From Streptomyces sp. NBC_00390 (GTDB lineage Bacteria > Actinomycetota > Actinomycetes > Streptomycetales > Streptomycetaceae), in assembly GCF_036057275.1 (NCBI RefSeq), contig NZ_CP107945.1:5022001-5086000 (forward strand): a stretch of 64,000 nt of DNA. Reading direction: 5' to 3'. The notes beneath the pieces were generated by a model. It did not search any database. It was not told where the DNA came from and saw only the letters and a list, made by a program, of their open reading frames with translations. This document shows, one piece after another, positions 51,910 to 59,168 of this stretch; positions within the stretch are counted from its first letter, which is position 1; each line of letters opens with the position of its first letter. The translations under genes and the position numbers were made by a program.

Positions 51910-52884
51910 GTGACCGAAGAAGCATCTGTCGCCCCCGGCCGTATCGTCCTGCTCACCGCGAGCCATCGCGTCGCACCCGGACTGCTGTCCTGGCCGGCGT
52001 GGCAGGCGCTGCACGCAGCCGACCAGGTGCTGTGCGCCGACGACGAGCATCCGCAGCTGCCGTATCTGCGCGAGGCCGGTATCGCCGTCGAGGAGGCCGC
52101 GCCCACCGCGCAGGAGATCGTCGACGCCTGCGCCGGGGGCCGTACGGTCGTCTATGTCACCGTCGGCGAGGGCGACCGGGCCCTGACCGACGGTCTGGCC
52201 CGCCTCGCCGGATCGGGCCGGGTGCGGATGCCGGACCTCGAGCTGCTTCCCGGCTCGTACGACCTGCCCGGCGCACGGCTGCTCGATCTCGTCCAGGTCA
52301 TGGACCGGATCCGCAGGGAGTGCCCCTGGTCCTCGCAGCAGACCCATAAGGGCCTCGCCAAGTACGGGATCGAGGAGGCGTACGAACTCGTCGAGGCCAT
52401 CGAGGAGGGCGATCGCGACGAGCTGCGCGAGGAGCTCGGGGACGTACTCCTCCAGGTCGTCTTCCATTCGCGCATCGCCGAGGAGGACGCCGACGAGCCG
52501 TTCTCGATCGACGACGTCGCCGGCACCATCGTCACCAAGCTGATCCACCGGCACCCGCATGTCTTCGGCGACGAGACCGCCGAGACGGCCGAGGACGTCA
52601 AGGCGCACTGGCTGCGCACCAAGGCGATCGAGAAGCAGCGCGACTCGGTCACGGACGGCGTCCCGCTCGGCCAGCCGGGCCTCGCCCTGGCGGCGAAACT
52701 CGCCTCCCGGGTGCGTACGGCAGGTCTCGACGTACCCCTGCCCGCGGGCCCGGGTATCGGCTACGAGCTCCTGGCCCTCGCCGCGCGGGCGGAAGCGGAC
52801 GGCACCGACCCGGAGGCGGCACTGCGGGCGGCGGCCCGAGCGTACCGGGACGCGATCCGGGCGGCGGAGGGCCAGGCCGGATAG
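51910..52884 (+). CDS. mazG: Nucleoside triphosphate pyrophosphohydrolase MazG
   Basis: A 324-residue protein. The C-terminal MazG domain (about 118-230) has VMDRIRRECPWSSQQTH, GIEEAYELVEAIEEGD and REELGDVLLQVVFHSRIAEE, with the EExxE and ExxD metal-binding residues. The N-terminal 110 residues look like a decayed SAM-dependent tetrapyrrole-methylase domain without its glycine-rich loop. It hydrolyses NTPs or dNTPs to monophosphates and cleans up damaged nucleotides. A C-terminal helical extension follows. Confidence 0.9.
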   Translation: MTEEASVAPGRIVLLTASHRVAPGLLSWPAWQALHAADQVLCADDEHPQLPYLREAGIAVEEAAPTAQEIVDACAGGRTVVYVTVGEGDRALTDGLARLAGSGRVRMPDLELLPGSYDLPGARLLDLVQVMDRIRRECPWSSQQTHKGLAKYGIEEAYELVEAIEEGDRDELREELGDVLLQVVFHSRIAEEDADEPFSIDDVAGTIVTKLIHRHPHVFGDETAETAEDVKAHWLRTKAIEKQRDSVTDGVPLGQPGLALAAKLASRVRTAGLDVPLPAGPGIGYELLALAARAEADGTDPEAALRAAARAYRDAIRAAEGQAG

Positions 52885-52912
52885 GGGGCACGCGCGGCCC
52901 GCTGGTGCCGGA

Positions 52913-52924
52913 TAACGTCGTGGC
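52913..52924 (+). promoter_or_regulatory. -10 element of a probable leaderless P450 mRNA
   Basis: TAACGT at 52913-52918 lies 6 nt before the GTG at 52925 with no Shine-Dalgarno. The hexamer is a weaker match than those of neighbouring genes. Confidence 0.35.
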
Positions 52925-54187
52925 GTGAACGACGCATCCACCACCCCTGAACTCTTCACCTGGGAGTTCGCCACCGACCCCTACCCCGCCTACGCCTGGC
53001 TGCGCGAGCACGCCCCTGTGCACCGCACCGCGCTGCCCAGCGGGGTCGAGGCCTGGCTGGTGACGCGGTACGCGGATGCGCGGCAGGCGCTCGCGGACCA
53101 GCGGCTGTCCAAGAACCCGGCGCATCACGACGAGCCGGCGCACGCCAAGGGGAAGACGGGCATCCCCGGCGAGCGCAAGGCCGAGCTGATGACGCATCTG
53201 CTGAACATCGACCCGCCCGATCACACCCGGCTGCGCCGCCTCGTCTCCAAGGCGTTCACTCCGCGCCGGGTCGCCGAGTTCGCGCCGCGCGTGCAGGAGC
53301 TCACGGACCGGCTCATCGACGACATCTTCGAGAAACAGCACAGCGCGGAGAAGGGGGAGGCCGACCTCATCCATGAGTTCGCCTTCCCGCTGCCCATCTA
53401 CGCCATCTGCGACATGCTCGGCGTACCGCGCGAGGACCAGGACGACTTCCGCGACTGGGCCGGAATGATGATCCGGCATGGCGGCGGCCCGCGCGGCGGA
53501 GTCGCCCGCTCGGTGAAGAAGATGCGGGGATATCTCGCGGAGTTGATCCACCGCAAACGGGAGGAACCGGGCGACGACTTGATCTCGGGGCTCATCAAGG
53601 CGTCCGACCACGGCGAGCACCTCACCGAGAACGAGGCCGCGGCGATGGCCTTCATCCTTCTCTTCGCCGGCTTCGAGACCACCGTCAACCTCATCGGCAA
53701 CGGTATGTACGCGCTGCTGCGCAACCCCGTTCAGCGCGAGCGGCTGGAGCGCTCCCTCGCGGCCGGCGAGAGCGAGCTGCTGGCGACCGGGGTCGAGGAA
53801 CTGCTGCGCTACGACGGGCCGGTGGAGCTCGCGACCTGGCGCTTCGCCACCGAGCCGCTCACCATCGGCGGGCAGTCCATCGCCGCGGGAGACCCCGTGC
53901 TCGTCGTACTGGCGGCAGCCGACCGCGACCCGGAGCGCTTCAGCGATCCGGACACGCTCGACCTGTCCCGGAGCGACAACCAGCACCTCGGGTACGGGCA
54001 CGGCATCCACTACTGCCTCGGTGCGCCGCTGGCCAGGCTGGAGGGCCAGACCGCGCTCGCGACGCTGCTCCGAAGAATGCCGGATGTGCGACTTGCGGGC
54101 GATCCGGCCGATTTGCGGTGGCGTGGGGGACTCATCATGCGTGGATTGCGCACTCTGCCCGTTGAGTTCACACTTTCCGGAAACTGA
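52925..54187 (+). CDS. Cytochrome P450 (CYP107-like)
   Basis: A 420-residue soluble class I bacterial P450 monooxygenase. The I-helix motif AGFETT, the K-helix ExxR in EELLR, and the heme-binding loop GYGHGIHYCLGAPLAR with the axial Cys364 are intact, and the NIDPPDHTRLRRLVSKAFTPR segment is typical of the CYP105/107 group. It needs a ferredoxin and reductase, none of which are adjacent. No biosynthetic genes surround it, so it may act in housekeeping or detoxifying oxidation. Ends before the rpfC regulatory region. Confidence 0.93.
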   Translation: MNDASTTPELFTWEFATDPYPAYAWLREHAPVHRTALPSGVEAWLVTRYADARQALADQRLSKNPAHHDEPAHAKGKTGIPGERKAELMTHLLNIDPPDHTRLRRLVSKAFTPRRVAEFAPRVQELTDRLIDDIFEKQHSAEKGEADLIHEFAFPLPIYAICDMLGVPREDQDDFRDWAGMMIRHGGGPRGGVARSVKKMRGYLAELIHRKREEPGDDLISGLIKASDHGEHLTENEAAAMAFILLFAGFETTVNLIGNGMYALLRNPVQRERLERSLAAGESELLATGVEELLRYDGPVELATWRFATEPLTIGGQSIAAGDPVLVVLAAADRDPERFSDPDTLDLSRSDNQHLGYGHGIHYCLGAPLARLEGQTALATLLRRMPDVRLAGDPADLRWRGGLIMRGLRTLPVEFTLSGN

Positions 54188-54202
54188 CGCACGATCAATA
54201 TC

Positions 54203-54250
54203 GTGACTTTCACGTGATCTCCGCTGCATCGACTTGTGACTCACGTGCGA
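54203..54250. promoter_or_regulatory. Two copies of a GTGAC...TCACGTG motif upstream of rpfC
   Basis: GTGACTTTCACGTGATC starts at 54203 and GTGACTCACGTGCGATC at 54236, 33 bp apart (about three helical turns). Each copy contains GTGA/TCAC inverted half-sites. They lie 75-125 bp before the rpfC ATG and look like paired binding sites of one regulator. Confidence 0.45.
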
Positions 54251-54325
54251 TCCGACTACGTTCACCGTCGACTCGGCCGTACCAGCAGGCACGCAGTCAT
54301 CTGTAGTCACGCGAAAGGCAACCGC

Positions 54326-55228
54326 ATGCGCTCCGGGAACGGACGGCACCGCCGACCCCGTCAGGCTCCGGCACTCCTCGTCGCGGCGGGGGTGACCGGC
54401 TCCGCCATCGCCATTCCGCTGCTCGGCGCCGGATCCGCCTCCGCGGCGGAAGGGGCCACATGGGACCGCGTCGCCGAGTGCGAGAGCGGTGGCATGTGGA
54501 GTGCCGACCTCGACAACGGGTACTACGGCGGGCTGCAGTTCTCGCAGGAGACCTGGGAGGACTACGGCGGCACGGCGTACGCGCCCAGCGCCGACCTCGC
54601 CAGCCGCTCCCAGCAGATAGCCGTCGCCGAGAAGGTGCTCGACGCGCAGGGGCCCGAGGCATGGCCCATGTGCGGTGCGATCGCCGGGCTGCAGGGCGAT
54701 GACGCCGCGGCCGGTGTCGATCCGGGTGTGGAGCTGGGCGAGGTGGTGTCACCGGAGCCGAGCGCTCCGGCCGGGTCGAAGGATCCCGGCACGAGTGACG
54801 TGCCGAAGAGCACGCAGGACAAGTCGGATTCAAAGGGTGAATCAGGCACATCGAACCAGGCGGGGCAGTCCGACCCGACCGAGGACGCTTCCGGGGATCC
54901 GGCCCCCGAGGGTGCCGACGCGTCGAACGGCACCGGTAAGCACCGGGGTGAACCCGCTCCCGACGAGGCGGAATCGGGTAGTACGGACAAGGATCGTGAA
55001 ACGGGCCGTCATGCCTCACGTGGCGACAGTTCGGAGCGGGCGGCCGCGGAAGCGGACGCCGAGCCCGGCGCGTACACCGTCCGGCCCGGCGACAGCCTGT
55101 GGGCCATCGCCGACGAGCGCGAGGTGTCCGGCGGCTGGAAGGCGATCTACCAGGCCAACGAGGAGACCGTCGGCGCCGACCCCGATCTCATCCTCCCCGG
55201 CCAGAGCCTTGATCTCGATCTGAAGTAG
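54326..55228 (+). CDS. rpfC: Resuscitation-promoting factor, transglycosylase-like with LysM
   Basis: A 300-residue secreted peptidoglycan hydrolase. Sec signal peptide (cleavage after ASA, about residue 40). The Rpf domain (about 41-118) has TWDRVAECESGGMWSADLDNGYYGGLQFS with the catalytic Glu in AECESGG. A long Ser/Asp/Glu-rich linker and a C-terminal LysM domain (about 252-300: YTVRPGDSLWAIADEREVSGGWKAIYQAN) follow. The ATG at 54326 has GAAAGG about 9 nt upstream. Rpf enzymes cleave glycan strands during spore germination. The symbol follows my recollection of the S. coelicolor neighbour of rpfA. Confidence 0.85.
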   Translation: MRSGNGRHRRPRQAPALLVAAGVTGSAIAIPLLGAGSASAAEGATWDRVAECESGGMWSADLDNGYYGGLQFSQETWEDYGGTAYAPSADLASRSQQIAVAEKVLDAQGPEAWPMCGAIAGLQGDDAAAGVDPGVELGEVVSPEPSAPAGSKDPGTSDVPKSTQDKSDSKGESGTSNQAGQSDPTEDASGDPAPEGADASNGTGKHRGEPAPDEAESGSTDKDRETGRHASRGDSSERAAAEADAEPGAYTVRPGDSLWAIADEREVSGGWKAIYQANEETVGADPDLILPGQSLDLDLK

Positions 55229-55372
55229 CGGCAGTTCGCGGCGTTATGTCCGTTCTGTTCGAGTGAGACAAGGGTCTCTTTGCGGCAACTCGCGTACCGC
55301 GCTTGCGCGATCCGGCCATCTCGGGTCTGACCTGCGAAAAAGGGACTTTCCATCCGTCCGGTTCGGGTGATT

Positions 55373-55421
55373 TCTCCCCGATGTTCACGCTTTGAACATC
55401 GGGGAGAGCTGTGTCTACGGT
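55373..55421. promoter_or_regulatory. 15-bp inverted repeat overlapping the candidate rpfA promoter
   Basis: TCTCCCCGATGTTCA (55373-55387) and its exact complement (55393-55407) form a 5-nt-loop hairpin. A promoter-like TTGAAC (55392-55397), 18-bp spacer and TACGGT (55416-55421) starts inside the right arm. The repeat could be the rpfC terminator, an operator on the rpfA promoter, or both. Confidence 0.55.
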
Positions 55422-55454
55422 CTGACCGCTCGCCATCGCGGGCCCCGTCGACCG

Positions 55455-55692
55455 TCACGCCGAATCCTGCCGCCGGTCGGGGGGAACAGTCGTCGCTCAC
55501 AGCGCCGTAGGCAGGAGCGGGGGACCCAAGGTAAGTGCCGGGCCCGGACGTTGAGACCGACGGACGGAACCGGCTTGGGGTGAAGCCGCGCACCAGGTGC
55601 GCGGCCGGGCACTCGTCCCGTGGTTCCTGACGGAACCGGGGACACCCCACCGGCCCGAACCCGACAGCTCACCTCGCAGGCGTCGGTGAGGA
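55455..55692 (+). ncRNA. c-di-AMP (ydaO/yuaA-type) riboswitch
   Basis: The 5' leader of rpfA carries the conserved blocks of the ydaO class in order: GCCGAATCCTGCC, GGCAGGAGCGGGGGACCCA, TTGGGGTGAAGCCGCG with a GC hairpin, GGCCGGGCA, CCCGAACCCGACAGCTCACC and GCAGGCGTCGGTGAGG. The outer P1 pairing (TCACGCCGA with TCGGTGA) ends at the Shine-Dalgarno GAGGAG (55687-55692), 8 nt before the rpfA ATG. A c-di-AMP riboswitch controlling rpfA is known in S. coelicolor. Boundaries are approximate. Confidence 0.9.
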
Positions 55693-55700
55693 GATGTCCC

Positions 55701-56333
55701 ATGCTGCGCGCCACCACGCTCAAGCGCCGTCGCCCGTCCAAGGCCACCCGTTTCGCCACGCTCGTCGGCGTCACCGGTGCCGCCATCGCCGTCCCCGTCC
55801 TCGGTGCCACCTCCGCGTCCGCCGCGACCGCGTCCGAGTGGGACACCGTCGCCCAGTGCGAGTCCGGCGGCAACTGGTCCGTCAACACCGGCAACGGTTT
55901 CTACGGCGGACTGCAGTTCTCCGCCTCCACCTGGGCCGCATACGGCGGCTCCGCCTATGCCGCGACCGCCGACCAGGCGTCGAAGTCGCAGCAGATCGAG
56001 ATAGCCGAGAAGGTCCTCGCCGGCCAGGGCAAGGGCGCGTGGCCGCACTGCGGCGTGAACCTGTCCAGCGCCCCGTACGCCGGCGGCGCCGATGCCGCGA
56101 AGCCCGCCCCGAAGCGGGCCGAGGCCCCGGTCACCCGTTCCGAGCGCCCGGCGGCCCCGGCGAAGAAGGCCGCCAAGAAGGCCGAGTACAAGGTCAAGGC
56201 CGGCGACACCCTGAGCTCGATCGCCAAGGCCGAGAAGGTCAAGGGCGGCTGGAAGAAGCTGTACGACCTGAACAAGGACGTCATCAAGGACGTCAATGTG
56301 ATCAACCCGGGTCAGCTGCTCCGCCTGGGCTGA
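55701..56333 (+). CDS. rpfA: Resuscitation-promoting factor A
   Basis: A 210-residue secreted cell-wall lytic enzyme. Signal peptide to about residue 42 (ATSASAATA). Rpf domain about 45-120 with EWDTVAQCESGGNWSVNTGNGFYGGLQFS, including the catalytic Glu in QCESGG. A Lys/Ala/Pro-rich linker and a C-terminal LysM domain (YKVKAGDTLSSIAKAEKVKGGWKKLYDLN) follow. Helps spores exit dormancy. Translation uses GAGGAG at 55687-55692; an ATG at 55694 is out of frame. Expression is probably held down by c-di-AMP through the leader riboswitch. Confidence 0.93.
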   Translation: MLRATTLKRRRPSKATRFATLVGVTGAAIAVPVLGATSASAATASEWDTVAQCESGGNWSVNTGNGFYGGLQFSASTWAAYGGSAYAATADQASKSQQIEIAEKVLAGQGKGAWPHCGVNLSSAPYAGGADAAKPAPKRAEAPVTRSERPAAPAKKAAKKAEYKVKAGDTLSSIAKAEKVKGGWKKLYDLNKDVIKDVNVINPGQLLRLG

Positions 56334-56341
56334 CCCCCTCC

Positions 56342-56360
56342 GGGGACGCTCGGCGTCCCC
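56342..56360 (+). terminator. rpfA terminator-like hairpin
   Basis: Arms GGGGACGC (56342-56349) and GCGTCCCC (56353-56360) with a TCG loop, directly after the rpfA stop. Confidence 0.65.
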
Positions 56361-56667
56361 AGGGGCTCCCGCACACCGGTGGACCCGGCGGACCACCGGC
56401 CGCCGCGGCAGGCCCCGTCCCCCACTCGCCCCGGTCCGGCGCACCCTTCCCCCCTTGGTGCCGGACCGGGGTTCAGTCCTTCCGGCCCGCGGAAGTGGTT
56501 ACCGACGGGTAGATCCGGCACCATTTGTCCGGCAGCGGCGGTCTTGATGCCCTTTTTCGTCCCAGGGGGCGGGCATCGGGCAGCCGATGCCCGCGAGGCG
56601 GTTAGGCTCTTGCCGCAAGGCCAAAGAGACCTGCACTACCAGCGTCACATCCCAGAAGGAGATGCTC
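56361..56667 (+). promoter_or_regulatory. eno upstream region with hairpin and -10
   Basis: An 11-bp perfect inverted repeat (56569-56579 with 56584-56594, 4-nt loop) lies just before a -10-like TAGGCT (56603-56608). The -35 would fall inside the repeat, so it may be an operator. No gene is seen in the rest of the region. Confidence 0.45.
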
Positions 56668-57948
56668 GTGCCGTCCATCGACGTCGTCGTAGCCCGGGAA
56701 ATCCTGGACTCCCGAGGCAACCCCACGGTCGAGGTCGAGGTTGGCCTCGACGACGGCAGCACGGGTCGTGCTGCCGTTCCGTCCGGCGCCTCCACCGGTG
56801 CATTCGAGGCCCTCGAGCTCCGCGACGGTGACCAGAACCGCTACCAGGGCAAGGGCGTCGAGAAGGCCGTCCTCGCCGTCATCGAGCAGATCGGCCCGGA
56901 GCTCGTCGGTTACGACGCCACCGAGCAGCGCCTGATCGACCAGGCGATGTTCGACCTGGACGCCACCCCGGACAAGTCCTCGCTCGGTGCCAACGCCATT
57001 CTCGGCGTCTCCCTCGCCGTGGCACACGCCGCGTCCGAGGCCTCCGACCTGCCGCTGTTCCGCTACCTCGGCGGCCCGAACGCGCACCTGCTGCCCGTTC
57101 CGATGATGAACATCCTGAACGGCGGCTCGCACGCCGACTCCAACGTGGACATCCAGGAGTTCATGATCGCGCCGATCGGTGCGGAGTCCTTCTCCGAGGC
57201 CCTGCGCTGGGGCACCGAGGTGTACCACACCCTCAAGAAGGTCCTGAAGCAGAAGGGCCTGTCCACCGGCCTCGGCGACGAGGGCGGCTTCGCGCCGAAC
57301 CTCGACTCCAACCGCGCCGCCCTGGACCTGATCCTCGAGGCCGTCAAGGAAGCCGGCTACGCCCCCGGCAAGGACATCGCGCTCGCGCTCGACGTCGCCG
57401 CCTCCGAGTTCTACAAGGACGGCGCCTACGAGTTCGAGGGCAAGGCCCGCTCGGCCGCCGAGATGACCGAGTACTACGAGGAGCTCGTCGCCTCGTACCC
57501 GCTGGTCTCCATCGAGGACCCGCTGTTCGAGGACGACTGGGCCGGCTGGAAGGTCCTCACCGACAAGCTGGGCACCAAGGTGCAGATCGTCGGCGACGAC
57601 CTCTTCGTCACCAACCCGGAGCGCCTGGCCCGTGGCATCGAGGACGGCGCGGCCAACGCCCTGCTCGTCAAGGTCAACCAGATCGGTTCGCTGACCGAGA
57701 CGCTGGACGCCGTGGAGCTTGCCCAGCGCAACGGCTTCAAGTGCATGATGTCCCACCGCTCCGGTGAGACCGAGGACGTCACCATCGCCGACCTGGCCGT
57801 CGCCACCAACTGCGGACAGATCAAGACCGGCGCCCCGGCCCGCTCCGAGCGCGTCGCCAAGTACAACCAGCTGCTGCGTATCGAGGAAATCCTCGACGAC
57901 GCGGCGGTGTACGCGGGACGCAGCGCGTTCCCGCGCTACAAGGACTGA
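56668..57948 (+). CDS. eno: Enolase
   Basis: A 426-residue glycolytic enzyme converting 2-phosphoglycerate to PEP. Signatures are REILDSRGNPTVEVEV, SGASTGAFEALELRDGD, the LLPVPMMNILNGGSHADSNVDIQEFM block, the metal-site SIEDPLFEDDW and GDDLFVTN, and the catalytic-loop LLVKVNQIGS with MMSHRSGETED. I chose the GTG at 56668, because AAGGAG (56656-56661) is 6 nt upstream and the product then starts MPSIDVVVAREI as in relatives. The ATG at 56662 touches the Shine-Dalgarno. Followed by a long hairpin and divIC. Confidence 0.97.
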   Translation: MPSIDVVVAREILDSRGNPTVEVEVGLDDGSTGRAAVPSGASTGAFEALELRDGDQNRYQGKGVEKAVLAVIEQIGPELVGYDATEQRLIDQAMFDLDATPDKSSLGANAILGVSLAVAHAASEASDLPLFRYLGGPNAHLLPVPMMNILNGGSHADSNVDIQEFMIAPIGAESFSEALRWGTEVYHTLKKVLKQKGLSTGLGDEGGFAPNLDSNRAALDLILEAVKEAGYAPGKDIALALDVAASEFYKDGAYEFEGKARSAAEMTEYYEELVASYPLVSIEDPLFEDDWAGWKVLTDKLGTKVQIVGDDLFVTNPERLARGIEDGAANALLVKVNQIGSLTETLDAVELAQRNGFKCMMSHRSGETEDVTIADLAVATNCGQIKTGAPARSERVAKYNQLLRIEEILDDAAVYAGRSAFPRYKD

Positions 57949-58005
57949 TCACCGGCCGGGGCACCGCGTGATCCCTGGCTGATCACCGGCTGACGCCCTG
58001 TCGTC

Positions 58006-58050
58006 CGTACGTCCCCGGCCACGGTCCCGTACCGTGTCCGGGGACGTACG
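58006..58050 (+). terminator. eno terminator
   Basis: A 19-bp stem with one mismatch (58006-58024 with 58032-58050) and 7-nt loop, ending 23 bp before the divIC start. Confidence 0.8.
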
Positions 58051-58073
58051 CGTGTGAAGGGGAGGCGAGAGGA

Positions 58074-58553
58074 ATGGCACGCAGGCCGGACGCGGACCGG
58101 TTCTCCACCGCGACGAGACTGCGGCTGCTCGGCGAGCAGACCGCCGCCCGCGTCTACCGGTCCCAGAGCCGCCGCCAGGCCCGCCGCTCCCGGCTCACCG
58201 GACGCGCCGCCTTTCTGGCCCTGGTCGTCTGCTCCCTGGTCGTCGCGCTCGCCTACCCGATGCGTCAGTACGTGTCCCAGCGCGCCGAGATCGCCGAACA
58301 GCAGCGCCGGATGGCCGAGGCCCGCCAGCGGGTCGAGGAACTCCGCGACGAGAAGGCGCGTCTCCAGGACGACATGTACATCCAGCGGCTGGCCCGCGAG
58401 CATCTGCACTATGTGCGCCCGGGCGAGACCGGCTTCATCACCGTGATCGACCCCAGGGCCGCCGAGGAGCGCCGGGACGACGAGAGCACGGCCGACCGCC
58501 CCTGGTACTCGAACGTCTGGAACGGCGTGGACAACGCCGACCGCAACAAGTAG
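58074..58553 (+). CDS. divIC: Septum formation initiator DivIC/FtsB-like
   Basis: A 159-residue bitopic protein. A basic cytoplasmic N-terminus (1-45), one transmembrane helix (about 47-66: AAFLALVVCSLVVALAYP), and an extracytoplasmic coiled coil (about 72-105: EIAEQQRRMAEARQRVEELRDEKARLQ) lead to DMYIQRLAREHLHYVRPGE, the DivIC signature. It stabilises the FtsL-DivIC-FtsQ complex at sporulation and vegetative septa. Its place after eno is the conserved actinobacterial order. Confidence 0.92.
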   Translation: MARRPDADRFSTATRLRLLGEQTAARVYRSQSRRQARRSRLTGRAAFLALVVCSLVVALAYPMRQYVSQRAEIAEQQRRMAEARQRVEELRDEKARLQDDMYIQRLAREHLHYVRPGETGFITVIDPRAAEERRDDESTADRPWYSNVWNGVDNADRNK

Positions 58554-58585
58554 CGCAACAGCGAACCCGAAGCAGCAAGGCAGGC

Positions 58586-59113
58586 ATGGAAACCCCTCCT
58601 CCCACCACCGACCACACCGAGCCCACCGCCGCGGACATCGCCGCGTTCAAGGAGCAGCTCGGCCGGCCGCCGCGCGGTCTGCGCGCGATCGCGCACCGCT
58701 GCCCCTGCGGTCAGCCGGACGTCGTCGAGACCGCTCCCCGGCTTCCCGACGGGACCCCGTTCCCGACGCTGTACTACCTGACGTGCCCGCGGGCCGCGTC
58801 CGCGATCGGCACGCTCGAGGCGAACGGCGTCATGAAGGAGATGTCGGAGCGCCTGGCGAGTGACCCGGAGCTCGCGGCGGCCTACCGCGCCGCGCACGAG
58901 GACTACATCGCGCGCCGGGACGCCATCGAGGTGCTCAAGGACTTCCCCAGCGCGGGCGGTATGCCCGACCGAGTGAAGTGCCTGCACGTCCTGGTCGGCC
59001 ACTCCCTCGCGGCCGGTCCCGGCGTCAACCCGCTGGGCGACGAGGCGATCGCGATGCTGCCGGAGTGGTGGGCCAAGGGTCCGTGCGTGTCGCCCTGCCC
59101 GGACGAGGCCTGA
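58586..59113 (+). CDS. DUF501 family protein
   Basis: A 175-residue cytosolic protein of the DUF501 family. RPPRGLRAIAHRCPCGQPDVVETAPRLPDGTPFPTLYYLTCP and PDRVKCLHVLVGHSLAAGPGVNPLGDEA are the conserved blocks. Six to seven Cys and several His (CPCG, TCP, KCLH, CVSPCP) suggest a metal site. It stands between divIC and ppx, a fixed actinobacterial gene order, with 32-nt and 55-nt gaps. No activity is established. Confidence 0.88.
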   Translation: METPPPTTDHTEPTAADIAAFKEQLGRPPRGLRAIAHRCPCGQPDVVETAPRLPDGTPFPTLYYLTCPRAASAIGTLEANGVMKEMSERLASDPELAAAYRAAHEDYIARRDAIEVLKDFPSAGGMPDRVKCLHVLVGHSLAAGPGVNPLGDEAIAMLPEWWAKGPCVSPCPDEA

Positions 59114-59168
59114 CACCGACCGCGGGCAGCGCCCCCGGTTCCCAGCCGATACCAAGGAGTCCGTCCCC

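Noticed and set aside
55694..56512. Alternative long frame starting at an ATG 7 nt before rpfA
   Set aside because: It overlaps rpfA out of frame, is Arg-rich as expected of a shadow, and lacks any domain.
56662..56667. ATG start for enolase two codons upstream
   Set aside because: It touches the AAGGAG Shine-Dalgarno with no spacing; the GTG at 56668 has 6-nt spacing and gives the family N-terminus.
57946..57990. Short direct repeat CTGATCACCGGC after eno as an attachment site
   Set aside because: Two 12-bp copies 33 bp apart with nothing between them; chance or minor duplication is sufficient.
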